64,000 nucleotides of DNA. Origin: a virus. The stretch is from positions 1 through 64,000 of the IMG/VR virus record IMGVR_UViG_3300035187_002824, one strand, 5' to 3'. Below are positions 1 through 8,232 of the stretch, piece by piece. Below the pieces are notes generated by a model. The model saw only the letters and a program-made list of their open reading frames with translations, had not been told where the DNA came from and did no database searches. The position numbers and the translations under genes are program-made. The stretch's first letter is position 1. Every line of letters begins with the position of its first letter.

Positions 1-2
1 TG

Positions 3-500
3 AATGCAAATGTTAAGCCGGACTCCAATGAAGTAAGCCAGCGTCTTGCATTGGCCCGTGAACACAATGCTAACCATGCCAAGGTAGCAGACTTCTCAAG
101 AGCTTACGAAGAACTGAACAGCCTTCAGCAAGAGTCAGAGAAGAAAACACTCAAGCTTCAGCAACTGAAGGATGAGAAGGTTACTCTCTTCCAGAAATCA
201 TCCATCGGTAAGATTGTTAATGGACTCACCTTTGATGATGACCGACTGTATTATAATGGCAAACCATTCGACGAGCAGACACAGCCGAAGTCTGTAATCA
301 TTGGGGTTGGAATGCGTATCGCCATGGCAATGAACCCGGAACTGAAAGTTATTGTTATCAACGATGGATCGCTTCTCGATAACGAATCGCTATCAACAGC
401 TATCAAGGTAGCAAACAAATACGGATACCAATTAATTGTTGAGGTTGTTGGTAACAAAGATGAAAGTCTCCACGTAGAATACACAGAAGAAAATAATTAA
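3..500 (+). CDS. SbcC/SMC-like ATPase, C-terminal part (5' end outside window)
   Basis: The frame is open from the first bases, so the start lies upstream of the window. The visible ~165 residues begin with a charged coiled-coil stretch (EELNSLQQESEKKTLKLQQL). They continue into a compact C-terminal lobe with a hydrophobic strand ending in acidic residues (LKVIVINDGSLLD), which looks like the Walker B/D-loop half of an SbcC/RecN/SMC-type ABC ATPase. Such proteins process DNA ends with an SbcD-like nuclease partner, and a calcineurin-type phosphoesterase is encoded at 44158-45603. The gene heads the replication module. The family call rests on architecture only. Confidence 0.6.
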   Translation, partial: NANVKPDSNEVSQRLALAREHNANHAKVADFSRAYEELNSLQQESEKKTLKLQQLKDEKVTLFQKSSIGKIVNGLTFDDDRLYYNGKPFDEQTQPKSVIIGVGMRIAMAMNPELKVIVINDGSLLDNESLSTAIKVANKYGYQLIVEVVGNKDESLHVEYTEENN

Positions 501-506
501 TCACAA

Positions 507-526
507 GGCCCGGGTAACTCCGGGCC
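507..526 (+). terminator. GC-rich hairpin after the ATPase gene
   Basis: Seven-base perfect arms (GGCCCGG / CCGGGCC) enclose a 6-nt loop just after the stop codon. The following bases are AT-rich but lack a real U-tract, so this may be a weak terminator or an mRNA 3'-end stabiliser. Confidence 0.5.
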
Positions 527-541
527 ATAACTTAAACTTGT

Positions 542-979
542 ATGTCATCAAAGGAAGCAATAGAGAAATTGTATGCAAAGACCGCTGTATTCGCGGCATC
601 AGTTGTCACAGACTCAGAGGAAGATCATTCATCTGTAGCTGCCCAGGTCCATATAACATCTGCCGTATGCCTGATTGAGAAAGCTCTCAGTTACTACGAT
701 GGAAGATACGCTATCAATCTCACAGGCCCAGATCTTATTGATATGCCAAAGCCAAGCGAAGAAATTATTGATGCCGATGGTGATTTCGATAAACTAAATA
801 TGATCGATGATGAGATCATCCGTATCAAAGCTAAGGCGAAATACATGATGGATGCCATCACTGAGATCGGATCAACACCGGTTGATGAATCAAAGAAGAT
901 TGCATGGGGTTATGTTGCACTGGCAACACAACACTTAGAACAGTCAGTGTATTTCTTCATCGATAGAATCAGGGCATGA
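542..979 (+). CDS. hypothetical protein, helical, weakly Acb2/Tad1-like
   Basis: A 145-residue acidic, mostly helical protein with no family I can name firmly. The last helix (ALATQHLEQSVYFFIDRI) follows the A..HLE.A....RI pattern of the C-terminal helix of Acb2/Tad1 hairpin proteins. A similar pattern recurs near residues 30-50 (AAQVHITSAVCLIEKAL), as if the helix were duplicated. Its stop overlaps the start of the SNF2 helicase by 4 nt, so it belongs to the replication operon. The function is unknown and the Acb2 resemblance is only a hint. Confidence 0.6.
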   Translation: MSSKEAIEKLYAKTAVFAASVVTDSEEDHSSVAAQVHITSAVCLIEKALSYYDGRYAINLTGPDLIDMPKPSEEIIDADGDFDKLNMIDDEIIRIKAKAKYMMDAITEIGSTPVDESKKIAWGYVALATQHLEQSVYFFIDRIRA

Positions 980-2712
980 TACACACTCACGTAACAGTAA
1001 CTGCACATGGGCAAGTTGTCTTTCACAGGTATGCTTGGACCGCAGATGACATGTTTACCGCTGAGTGTCTTGGCTTCGAGGTTGATCCATCTTCAGGGAA
1101 TATCACAGCAGACATTGCAAAGACAAAGCGACAAGCTTTACTAGCATGGATGAAAGAAGTTGTGTATGATTTCTGGCACCAGAAGAGTGATCATCAGAAG
1201 CTTGTGATGCAAACCATTAAGCAGTGGTACGCATACTACCGGTCCATCTACACCAACAACTACTACCCGCGCCTTAAGTATTCCCGCACATTATACGATC
1301 ACCAAAACGATACGATAATATCCGGACTTGGTACGCAACACAATCTGTTTGCTCTCGACATGGGTTTAGGAAAGACCATCACTACATCATCACTATCAAA
1401 GATGATGAACTATGGCCGGACCATTATCGTTTGTCCTGCGCTGGTTAAATGGAACTGGATGAGGGATATGTCTGGATGGGGATACAACAACATGTACTGG
1501 TCTATCTATGATGCCAAACCTAGCAAGACCAAGCGTGCATTCATCGAGCGCTTTGTTGTTGTGAACTTCGAGACTATCGAGAAACACTTCAATACTATCA
1601 CTGCAGATTCATGTGAACATATCATCATCGATGAGTGTCACTACATCAAGAACCATAAGTCAGGCAGGTACAAGAATGTTGAGCGACTTGTCAAGAAGTA
1701 TCCGAATGCCAGGGTGACATTGCTGTCAGGTACCCCGTTCACCAACAGGATCAATGACATGTTCGCTTACCTAAAGCTGTGTGGTCATCCATTGGGCCGG
1801 GACTACAAAGCATTTCTCGACAGGTATACAGACTACTCTCAAGGATCGAGAGGTATGAAGATACGTGGGTCAAAGAACATTGATGAGCTTAAGCTTCGCA
1901 TATCTAACTTTATGATCCGCAAGAAGACTGAAGAGTGTATCGATCTACCTCCATTACTCATCAACAACTACTACTTCAGTCTTGATGATGATGACTTCCG
2001 TAAACAATACGATGAGATCCTTGGAGACATCGTAGCACAGGAGGAGGAGAGAGAACAGCTCGATGGTCAAGAGAAACGTCAGAAGACCATAGCAATGAAT
2101 GGTAATTTAACAAAGCTTAACAGGCTTGTTACCATGACCAAGATCAAAGATGCTATCAAGTTGATTGATTCTATCAATGAAGAAGGTCGCAAAGCTATTG
2201 TGTTCTCAGGGTTTACAGGACCACTTGATATGTTACTGAAACATTATGGAAGGAAGGCCGTAAAGATTGATGGTAGTGTGGACTCTCATAAGCGTGACTT
2301 GATTGTTGAGCAGTTCAAGAATGATGAAGAGGTGATGGTGTTCCTTGGTAACAACAAGGCTGCAGGTGTAGGTATCAATCTTGTGAATGCAAGTGATGTC
2401 ATCCTCCTGAATCTGCCATGGACTCCTGATGATATTGAACAACCATTCAAACGTGCGCACCGAATAGGTCAGAACAGAACAGTGAACGTGTACATCCTAC
2501 TTGCAATGCAGACTGTAGATGAGTATATCTACAACCTGATTACTGACAAGGCCGGAGATATCAACAAGCTAATTGATGATGACAACACCAAGGGAGTGAT
2601 ACGATACGATAGTATCCCGGGAGATCTGTTCAAAGCATTGATCGATGAATACCGAAGCAGCCACGGAATGGCTATAAAAGAAAGAGGTAAAGGAAACTTA
2701 ATTCAAGTATAA
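976..2712 (+). CDS. SNF2-family DNA helicase/translocase
   Basis: The 578-residue protein shows the full set of superfamily 2 motifs. Walker A is LDMGLGKT (about residues 127-134) and motif II is IIIDECH (about 216-222). Motif III is LLSGTPFTNR, and motif VI is RAHRIGQNR (about 493-501), which is diagnostic for SNF2/Rad54-like ATPases. Phage SNF2 proteins are thought to remodel protein-DNA complexes or assist replication and recombination. It lies between a small helical protein (ATGA overlap) and the clamp gene. The N-terminal ~100 residues have no recognised domain. Confidence 0.93.
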   Translation: MIHTHVTVTAHGQVVFHRYAWTADDMFTAECLGFEVDPSSGNITADIAKTKRQALLAWMKEVVYDFWHQKSDHQKLVMQTIKQWYAYYRSIYTNNYYPRLKYSRTLYDHQNDTIISGLGTQHNLFALDMGLGKTITTSSLSKMMNYGRTIIVCPALVKWNWMRDMSGWGYNNMYWSIYDAKPSKTKRAFIERFVVVNFETIEKHFNTITADSCEHIIIDECHYIKNHKSGRYKNVERLVKKYPNARVTLLSGTPFTNRINDMFAYLKLCGHPLGRDYKAFLDRYTDYSQGSRGMKIRGSKNIDELKLRISNFMIRKKTEECIDLPPLLINNYYFSLDDDDFRKQYDEILGDIVAQEEEREQLDGQEKRQKTIAMNGNLTKLNRLVTMTKIKDAIKLIDSINEEGRKAIVFSGFTGPLDMLLKHYGRKAVKIDGSVDSHKRDLIVEQFKNDEEVMVFLGNNKAAGVGINLVNASDVILLNLPWTPDDIEQPFKRAHRIGQNRTVNVYILLAMQTVDEYIYNLITDKAGDINKLIDDDNTKGVIRYDSIPGDLFKALIDEYRSSHGMAIKERGKGNLIQV

Positions 2713-2715
2713 ACC

Positions 2716-2892
2716 ATGGGACAAGAATCGAAACCGGTGATGACTCCGGAACAAGCCAAAGAAGAATACAGTAAATGTATTCAAGACTACGACTACTTTG
2801 TAAACAAGTACATCGTAGTTCAAGAAGAGAATCCTAACCAAACAAAAATCAATTTCCCTGATGAGCAAGAGCAAGGTAACGGCACAATTTAA
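2716..2892 (+). CDS. 58-residue protein between helicase and clamp
   Basis: A short frame starts 4 nt after the helicase stop and overlaps the clamp start by 32 nt, so its packing suggests a real gene. The protein is acidic. The segment KCIQDYDYFVNKYIVV resembles the short motif found near the N-terminus of many phage terminase large subunits and related ATPases (C..D..YF..KY..I). No other domain fits in this length. It could be a small partner of the helicase or clamp. Confidence 0.6.
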   Translation: MGQESKPVMTPEQAKEEYSKCIQDYDYFVNKYIVVQEENPNQTKINFPDEQEQGNGTI

Positions 2893-4003
2893 AACGGCGG
2901 AGCTTCATGCAGCCATTAAGAAATGTCTTCCAGCGGTGCCGTCAAAAGCTATCGAGAGATATCATGAGCTTGCGCTTATCGAGGTCAGTAGTGAGAACGG
3001 TATCTGCAAGATCACCGCAGGTACCGTTGACTACCAGATTGAATCGCATGTATCTTGTGAGTCAAAGGATGATGTGAAGTTCTGTATCGACCCGGATCTG
3101 GTTCTCAATACGCTAACCGGTTTTCAGGAGGAGGACTGCAAGATTGATTTCGTTGTTGACAATGGAAAGTATTTCATTGCCATCAAGACTACCAACAACA
3201 AGAACGGGTACAAGATATCTTCACTACCAAGTGATCACTATCCTGTTGCTAAGGTATCGAGTGACGTGGTAGCTACCATCAAGTTCAGTCTTGAGGAGAT
3301 GAAGAAAGCTTTCGCATTCGTTTCCGGAATACCAAACAAGAACGATCTCGTGTTGTCAATGAGAGGTATCCGTTTGATGAAGTCTACTGATGACAAGTTC
3401 TCTCTCACCGCAGTAAGCAACGCTTTCTTATGTAAGGCTGAGGTTCACAGTACCATAACAGTTCCTACATTTACCTGCGTGTGCCTGCCTGATATAATCA
3501 ACCCTGGAACTGGTACTGGAATGGCTGAGCTTATTATCACAAACAAGCACATTACATTCATTCACTCCGGTATAACAGTGAAAGGAAGGTTGATCGATGA
3601 GAAGTTCCCGAATGCAGAACAACTCATGAGTAGGAATCCTGGTGGTGAAATCGTAATGGACCGGGTCATTACCCTTCAAGCAATGAAGCGATTAAAAGCT
3701 TTCACATCGAGAGAAAGTATGATCGAGTTCAATATGAAGAATGAGGGTGAGATGGTTGTATCAGCGTTCAACAAAGAGGTTGAGAACCACGGCATAGAAA
3801 CATTACCTGCTACCACTACGTATGAATTACCAATATCGTTTGGGGCAAATGTTGATTACATGATTGATGCCTTATCGAATTTACCATGTGATCAGTTTGT
3901 TATTTCAACAAAGAACGATGTAAAGATGCCGTTGTTTGTTTCTCAATTTGACAAAGGAGATGCATCATTTGAATCTTTAATCTGCAAGATGCGCACAGTA
4001 TGA
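2861..4003 (+). CDS. dnaN: DNA polymerase III beta-like sliding clamp
   Basis: At 380 residues this is the usual length of a bacterial beta clamp with three clamp folds. Family hallmarks are visible: YKISSLPSDHYPV near residue 115 (the loop usually ending in FP) and GRLIDEKFPNAEQLM near residue 245 (canonical G.LIdGkFPdY). It would form a ring on DNA and tether the replicative polymerase, which is not in this window. It is tightly packed with its neighbours (32-nt overlap upstream, 4-nt downstream). Confidence 0.9.
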   Translation: MSKSKVTAQFKTAELHAAIKKCLPAVPSKAIERYHELALIEVSSENGICKITAGTVDYQIESHVSCESKDDVKFCIDPDLVLNTLTGFQEEDCKIDFVVDNGKYFIAIKTTNNKNGYKISSLPSDHYPVAKVSSDVVATIKFSLEEMKKAFAFVSGIPNKNDLVLSMRGIRLMKSTDDKFSLTAVSNAFLCKAEVHSTITVPTFTCVCLPDIINPGTGTGMAELIITNKHITFIHSGITVKGRLIDEKFPNAEQLMSRNPGGEIVMDRVITLQAMKRLKAFTSRESMIEFNMKNEGEMVVSAFNKEVENHGIETLPATTTYELPISFGANVDYMIDALSNLPCDQFVISTKNDVKMPLFVSQFDKGDASFESLICKMRTV

Positions 4004-4938
4004 CCATAACCATGTACAAGAATGCTTTCGATACTACCGGTTCTCCGGTGGATATGAATGAGTTTCTTGAACTGATTGGACTAGGAGAATGGGAAGAAGA
4101 TGTCAAGACTATCCGTGAATCAAAAGATCAAAAGCTTATTGACTCACTGAAGAAGAGGCTACCTTGTGTCACATTCTCCGGCCAGTTCAGTCAGCGAGGC
4201 ATAGAGTATTGCACTGAGTACAATGGCATGTACGTTATCGACATTGATAAACTCAATAAGAAACGTATCGCAGAGATATGGTCCATGCTTGAGCATGATG
4301 AGTATGTGTACTCCATGTTCACATCACCATCCGGAAACGGGCTGAAGATTATATTTGCAACAACAAACACAGACCCATTGTTGCATAGCAAGATGTTCCA
4401 GGTTGTAGCCTATTACTTCTTGACTGTGTACAATATCACTATCGACAAGTCAGGTTCAGATATCTCAAGGCTTTGCTTTGCATCATACGATCCAATGGTT
4501 CACTACAACAGTACGTTCTCACGCATCAATCTAATGTCGGTGAACATGCCTATTCAGAGATCGAAGAACAGGTATGAACACATGGTGAATGTGTCTGCTC
4601 AGTCAATGATTGAAAAAGGGATGGTAGAGACTGATATCAGAAGGATATACAAAGTGGTTCGTGGATGGGTAGAGAGTCGTGGTATACACTACCGGAAGGG
4701 GCACCGCCATAACTTCCTACTGAACATGGCGTGTGCTATGTACCGCGCTGGTGTACGTACTGATGACATCATTCGTATTATTCATCGCAATCACTCGATC
4801 GATCAGGAGATGAGCAAAGATCTTGAGAGGATTATCAAATCAATCAACGACGATTATTCAAATCAATTTAATACAAAACCTATATGGGCAAGAAGAAACA
4901 AACCTACATTGGGATTGGACCTCACGGGTCTGACATGA
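4000..4938 (+). CDS. BT4734/VirE-type primase-like protein
   Basis: Residues about 45-180 match the BT4734-like/VirE N-terminal domain common in Bacteroidetes mobile elements (YVIDIDKL, then FTSPSGNGLKII, then SRLCFASYDP). This is an archaeo-eukaryotic primase-like fold with metal-binding aspartates. Residues about 215-300 are helical with a primase C-terminal look (RHNFLLNMACAMYRAGV). It probably primes phage replication. It overlaps the clamp by 4 nt and the nuclease by 55 nt. Confidence 0.82.
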   Translation: MTITMYKNAFDTTGSPVDMNEFLELIGLGEWEEDVKTIRESKDQKLIDSLKKRLPCVTFSGQFSQRGIEYCTEYNGMYVIDIDKLNKKRIAEIWSMLEHDEYVYSMFTSPSGNGLKIIFATTNTDPLLHSKMFQVVAYYFLTVYNITIDKSGSDISRLCFASYDPMVHYNSTFSRINLMSVNMPIQRSKNRYEHMVNVSAQSMIEKGMVETDIRRIYKVVRGWVESRGIHYRKGHRHNFLLNMACAMYRAGVRTDDIIRIIHRNHSIDQEMSKDLERIIKSINDDYSNQFNTKPIWARRNKPTLGLDLTGLT

Positions 4939-5525
4939 TCTGCGATTCATGGGAAGAAGTTCACTTCACATGGTGGCTGAAAGAATTAAAGGACCGTGGA
5001 TTCGTTGATGATTACATGAGAAGCAAGACCTATGCACTGAATCATGGCCTTGACATGGAGCTCAATGTTCTGCGCAAGAGAAAAGGAAAACTCGTGGAGG
5101 TTAAATCTATCGTGAATATAATTCCGGCAAAGGAGTACACACCAGATTTCGTTGTGAGGTTCAATAAGATATCGCAAGATATATTCTACAGTCATACGAA
5201 GCTTAAGTATTTTAGTGAACCAGTAAGTGTTGTTGAGGTTAAGCCGGCTTTTGATTTCAAGAACATGACCCGTCTTGCTCAGACAAACATTGCCTTCTTG
5301 CATGCAACAGAAGGTATCGTTACCGACTTGACTATTCCTTCCGGAAAGAAAGGGTGCTTGTTCGAACAGACATTTACTCCGAAGAGATTCCTGTTTCAAG
5401 ATATGACCAATAAGAAGAGGACCATCACAAAGTTCAAAGTTCGTACACTGGATGAGTTCCTAGCTATGGAAGCCAGCCTTGCGATTCAGGAGAATATTAT
5501 TGGAGATGACGGAGATCTTTTATAA
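4884..5525 (+). CDS. PD-(D/E)XK-type nuclease
   Basis: The 213-residue protein carries an early acid (SWEEVHF, E24/E25), then YTPDFVV (D88) and VVEVKP (E118-x-K120). These are the spacing and motifs of a restriction-endonuclease-fold nuclease, similar to T7 endonuclease I or TnsA-like enzymes. It may resolve recombination or replication intermediates. Its start lies 55 nt inside the primase gene, an unusually long overlap that suggests translational coupling. Confidence 0.75.
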   Translation: MGKKKQTYIGIGPHGSDMICDSWEEVHFTWWLKELKDRGFVDDYMRSKTYALNHGLDMELNVLRKRKGKLVEVKSIVNIIPAKEYTPDFVVRFNKISQDIFYSHTKLKYFSEPVSVVEVKPAFDFKNMTRLAQTNIAFLHATEGIVTDLTIPSGKKGCLFEQTFTPKRFLFQDMTNKKRTITKFKVRTLDEFLAMEASLAIQENIIGDDGDLL

Positions 5526-5546
5526 CTTCGCACAAAAGAAATTAAC

Positions 5547-5837
5547 ATGGCACTATTGGAAGTTTACAAAGTTGTGGAAGTCAAAGGAGACGAAGGCTTC
5601 AAGGATAGCGTGAAGTATAAAGTTGAGGTAGATGTTATCGACACTGTCGACATCAAGTCAGCTCGTATCTTCCGCCCATCGAAGAAGCATGCTGAATCCG
5701 GTATCCGTTCAGAGATGATACGTATCTATTTTAAAACCGGTGGAGAGATGACTATCCTAGAGAAATGGGAATCATTCAGTCAAAGAGCAAATGTCGTTAA
5801 AGCGCCAGCCCCAATCAAAGAAGTCGCAAAGGATTAA
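5547..5837 (+). CDS. hypothetical protein in replication operon
   Basis: A 96-residue protein, beta-rich at the N-terminus (YKVVEVKGDEG...YKVEVDVIDTVD), with a basic middle and a Pro/Ala/Lys tail. The position just before an HTH-like protein and SSB suggests a DNA-metabolism accessory role, but no family is recognised. It overlaps the next frame by 47 nt. Confidence 0.65.
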   Translation: MALLEVYKVVEVKGDEGFKDSVKYKVEVDVIDTVDIKSARIFRPSKKHAESGIRSEMIRIYFKTGGEMTILEKWESFSQRANVVKAPAPIKEVAKD

Positions 5838-6156
5838 TGCTGAGCGCCGGAATATATCCGGTGTATACAATGATCCAATCGTTTCATCAGCAGAGATCAA
5901 GAGAATAATTGTATCCAAGATTATTGAATATGATCTTGATCCAAGACTATTGTCTGTTGCCATAGGTCTTGATGAGACAAAGCTCAGCAATCTTTACCTC
6001 AAGAAGAAGAAGCCCATGAGGACACCAAACCTATCCTCATATGAGATAATCAATCTCGCTTCGATACTTGGTGTTCAAATAAAAATTAATCTGTATTTGA
6101 AACCTTCTGAAGAAATCAACGTTGAAGAACTTAAAAGGCAATATGGAAAAGCCTAA
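5791..6156 (+). CDS. small DNA-binding-like protein (HTH pattern)
   Basis: The 121-residue protein has a very basic N-terminus. Its helical core (VASAIGLDETKLSNLYLKKK-like pattern, residues about 55-80) ends in EIINLASILGVQIKINLYL, the layout of a Cro/CI-type helix-turn-helix. The first residues overlap the preceding gene. A similar C-terminal pattern (LLRIAYALGMEVKLTI) closes the XRE protein at 63381-63674, supporting a regulator role. Confidence 0.6.
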   Translation: MSLKRQPQSKKSQRINAERRNISGVYNDPIVSSAEIKRIIVSKIIEYDLDPRLLSVAIGLDETKLSNLYLKKKKPMRTPNLSSYEIINLASILGVQIKINLYLKPSEEINVEELKRQYGKA

Positions 6157-6373
6157 GCTAGTGAGATCGAAATCGGATGAGGCAACGCTTGAGACTATTA
6201 CAAACAGGTTAAGCGAGCTGAGTATCGATGTGCATCAGATTGAAATAACAGATAACAGAACTGCAGTTGCTCGCGCTCTAAGCAAGTGCAGGACATTGAA
6301 AGCTGAAGTAGACTTATTCTACGCCAGATTAAAAGTTGAGCGAGACAGATTAGCAAACCTTAAAAAACAATAA
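6143..6373 (+). CDS. 76-residue coiled-coil hypothetical protein
   Basis: I chose the ATG at 6143, which overlaps the previous stop by 14 nt, over the upstream TTG at 6122. The protein is charged and helical, with a heptad-like C-terminal half (KCRTLKAEVDLFYARLKVER). The stop is 3 nt before the SSB start. Function unknown. Confidence 0.6.
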   Translation: MEKPKLVRSKSDEATLETITNRLSELSIDVHQIEITDNRTAVARALSKCRTLKAEVDLFYARLKVERDRLANLKKQ

Positions 6374-6376
6374 AGT

Positions 6377-6913
6377 ATGTCAAGAAGAGGCTCTATGCAG
6401 CAAGTCGGTTCCGGCGCAGACTGGAATCCAAAGAAAAATGAAGACGGAACAGACCGCGTGTTTGATCCAAAGAACCCACCTGCAATCGAGGGGTGGTACC
6501 TTGGTGGTGTACCTAACCAAGGGAAGGATGGTAACAGTACATTGCATTCAATGTTGTGTAGCCATGTTGATGGCACTGATCATCCAAAAGGTAAGGAGGT
6601 ATCGATCAACTTCTGGGGATCACATGTGCTCGATGATCAACTCTCGAAGATCCGTCCGGGTGTATTCGCTGCGATCGAATACGAGGGTGTAAAGCAACCT
6701 ACAACAAAAGGCGGCCGTTCGTACAACTCTTACAAAGTGTTTAAGGATGAGAAAGACTTCCGCCCTGAACTCGTAGGAGGGGCTCCGGTAGCACCAGCTC
6801 AGGCACCTGCACAAAACGTTGCAGCTGCACCTGTAGCACAAGCACCATCTCCAAGCGCAGCTGCTCCGGTAGCAAACGTTATACCAGATGATACAGACGA
6901 TCTCCCATTCTAA
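6377..6913 (+). CDS. ssb: single-stranded DNA-binding protein with acidic tip
   Basis: At 178 residues the protein has an OB-fold-like N-terminal ~125 residues and a flexible Ala/Pro/Gln linker (residues about 135-168). It ends in DDTDDLPF, the classic SSB C-terminal tip that recruits replication and repair proteins. It closes the main replication operon and is followed by a terminator hairpin. The OB core is divergent, so the tail and the context carry the call. Confidence 0.75.
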   Translation: MSRRGSMQQVGSGADWNPKKNEDGTDRVFDPKNPPAIEGWYLGGVPNQGKDGNSTLHSMLCSHVDGTDHPKGKEVSINFWGSHVLDDQLSKIRPGVFAAIEYEGVKQPTTKGGRSYNSYKVFKDEKDFRPELVGGAPVAPAQAPAQNVAAAPVAQAPSPSAAAPVANVIPDDTDDLPF

Positions 6914-6932
6914 ACCAAACAAGTTACAAACG

Positions 6933-6959
6933 AAAAGCCTGGGCTAGTTCCAGGCTTTT
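6933..6959 (+). terminator. Rho-independent terminator after ssb
   Basis: Arms AAAAGCCTGG and CCAGGCTTTT enclose a 7-nt loop. It belongs to a family of A-flanked AAAAGCC...GGCTTTT terminators that recurs at 41784, 45915 and 47277. Confidence 0.85.
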
Positions 6960-6974
6960 AAATTCCATCTAGTT

Positions 6975-7280
6975 ATGAAAAAAGAAATGATCGTATCGTG
7001 CGATAACAACGAGAAAGATTTGACTGAGTTGTTTGACTTTATCTGGAGTAAGACTACTCATGATGCCAGTGACAACAAGAAGAAGTACTTGAATAATGGA
7101 GTTGCAAATGCAAACAGTTTACTCCGGTTCTGCAACGACAAGAAGTTGCATGTTGAATTCAACAGTGAGGTTGCTCCTGTTGTTGTTCACTACTCTGAAG
7201 ATGTTGATGAGGCTTTCGAGAAGACACCTGGTGTTGACAAGGAAGATCTTGATGACTCACTCCCTTTTGAAATAGGTTAA
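6975..7280 (+). CDS. small acidic protein with SSB-like C-terminal tip
   Basis: A 101-residue protein with no recognised domain. Its C-terminus (EDLDDSLPFEIG) repeats the DDxLPF element of the SSB encoded just upstream. That suggests it binds the same protein pocket, perhaps as a competitor or scaffold. It follows the terminator, so it may have its own promoter. It converges with the minus-strand gene at 7277 and overlaps it by 4 nt. Confidence 0.7.
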   Translation: MKKEMIVSCDNNEKDLTELFDFIWSKTTHDASDNKKKYLNNGVANANSLLRFCNDKKLHVEFNSEVAPVVVHYSEDVDEAFEKTPGVDKEDLDDSLPFEIG

Positions 7281-7483
7281 TCCTCATCCTTTTTAGAGGT
7301 ACCATTCTTGATGGCCAGCAGTTCTTCGAACCTGGCCATTCCTTTTTTTATCTCCGACTCACCATACGCTTCTTCTTTGTATGAGTGATTCATGTCGTAA
7401 GTCCCGGTTCTTTCTACCTCACAGAATGATATTACGATACCGCGATCCTTCGCATAAACACTTAAGTTTTCAATCATTGACAT
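7277..7483 (-). CDS. hypothetical protein downstream of endolysin
   Basis: A 68-residue charged protein, last gene of the leftward late operon, 3 nt after the endolysin stop. Ends of this gene and the rightward gene at 6975 overlap by 4 nt, so the two operons converge here without a visible terminator between them. No family recognised. Confidence 0.6.
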   Translation of the reverse strand: MSMIENLSVYAKDRGIVISFCEVERTGTYDMNHSYKEEAYGESEIKKGMARFEELLAIKNGTSKKDED

Positions 7484-7486
7484 AGG

Positions 7487-7960
7487 TTAGTCATTTAGAT
7501 GGTTGACAAATATTACTCCTGCTTTAGAGTATGCACGCTTGCGCTTGTATACGCCATCGCCATTTGATTGGCTGCCAGCAATACCGGCAGATGTATTCCC
7601 TTCGATGGAGTAGAATTCTTTTCTTGAGTCATCAACCCATCCAATGAAGATACCGGTATGATCCATCTTCTTGTCCTTGTTGAAGTCGAACAATACAATG
7701 TCACCGGCTTTTGGATTCTCAGTTAATAAACCTTTCTTCCTCCAGAAGTTGTATGCTGATGGACAGTAGTGGTATCCTTTAGGTGAGTCGATCTTTCCAA
7801 GAGGTAATCCGGCTTTATCGTACACGAACGATACAAACATGGCGCACCATGCAAGACCATCCATGCCGTACCATTTACCGAAAATGTTTTTGTTTCCGGC
7901 AGATTCTTTATAGCCAACATGATGTTCGGCAACGGAGATTATATCAGCCCTGGTTCCCAT
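7487..7960 (-). CDS. endolysin with CHAP-type peptidase domain
   Basis: The 157 residues form a single CHAP-like cysteine peptidase/amidase domain: WCAMFVSFVYDKAG (Cys39), GDIVLFDF, DHTGIFIGW (His101) and SIEGNTS (Glu120). It would cleave peptidoglycan peptide bonds at lysis. There is no signal peptide, so it depends on the holin encoded immediately upstream, whose gene overlaps it by 17 nt. Confidence 0.9.
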   Translation of the reverse strand: MGTRADIISVAEHHVGYKESAGNKNIFGKWYGMDGLAWCAMFVSFVYDKAGLPLGKIDSPKGYHYCPSAYNFWRKKGLLTENPKAGDIVLFDFNKDKKMDHTGIFIGWVDDSRKEFYSIEGNTSAGIAGSQSNGDGVYKRKRAYSKAGVIFVNHLND

Positions 7961-8153
7961 CCTTGTTTCTTTTTAATCGTGGTTGAATATATGTTTTGAA
8001 TACGTATTGACCAAGCATACCACAGAAGCCACCTATAATACCGTATAAGCCAACCTCAAAGATATGCCATCCGTATTCGTATACTGTCTTGAAGACTGAG
8101 AGTAGCACGCCACCGGCGAACCCAACTACTTCTGGTGTATGGTCATGAGTCAT
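7944..8153 (-). CDS. holin-like membrane protein
   Basis: A 69-residue protein with two hydrophobic segments (about residues 9-25 and 33-53) and a basic C-terminus (RLKRNKDGNQG), the usual layout of a small holin. It sits directly upstream of the endolysin and overlaps it. A TAACTTTG promoter element lies 4 nt before its start codon, so the lysis genes can be transcribed separately from the fibre operon. Confidence 0.75.
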   Translation of the reverse strand: MTHDHTPEVVGFAGGVLLSVFKTVYEYGWHIFEVGLYGIIGGFCGMLGQYVFKTYIQPRLKRNKDGNQG

Positions 8154-8157
8154 GTGG

Positions 8158-8165
8158 CAAAGTTA
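8158..8165 (-). promoter_or_regulatory. Bacteroidetes-type -7 element for lysis genes
   Basis: TAACTTTG (minus strand) ends 4 nt from the holin ATG, predicting an almost leaderless mRNA. No good TTG -33 element is visible at 19-21 nt, so this is weaker than the other late promoters. Confidence 0.5.
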
Positions 8166-8184
8166 ATGAAAAAATATAAACAAT

Positions 8185-8207
8185 ACGGGCTCCTTTCGAG
8201 AGCCCGT
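8185..8207 (-). terminator. terminator of the fibre operon
   Basis: Perfect 8-bp arms (ACGGGCTC / GAGCCCGT). On the minus strand the stem is followed by a T-rich run. It separates the fibre operon (8233 upward) from the lysis genes. Confidence 0.8.
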
Positions 8208-8232
8208 TAAATCGTTTTAGAATGTAGTTTCC

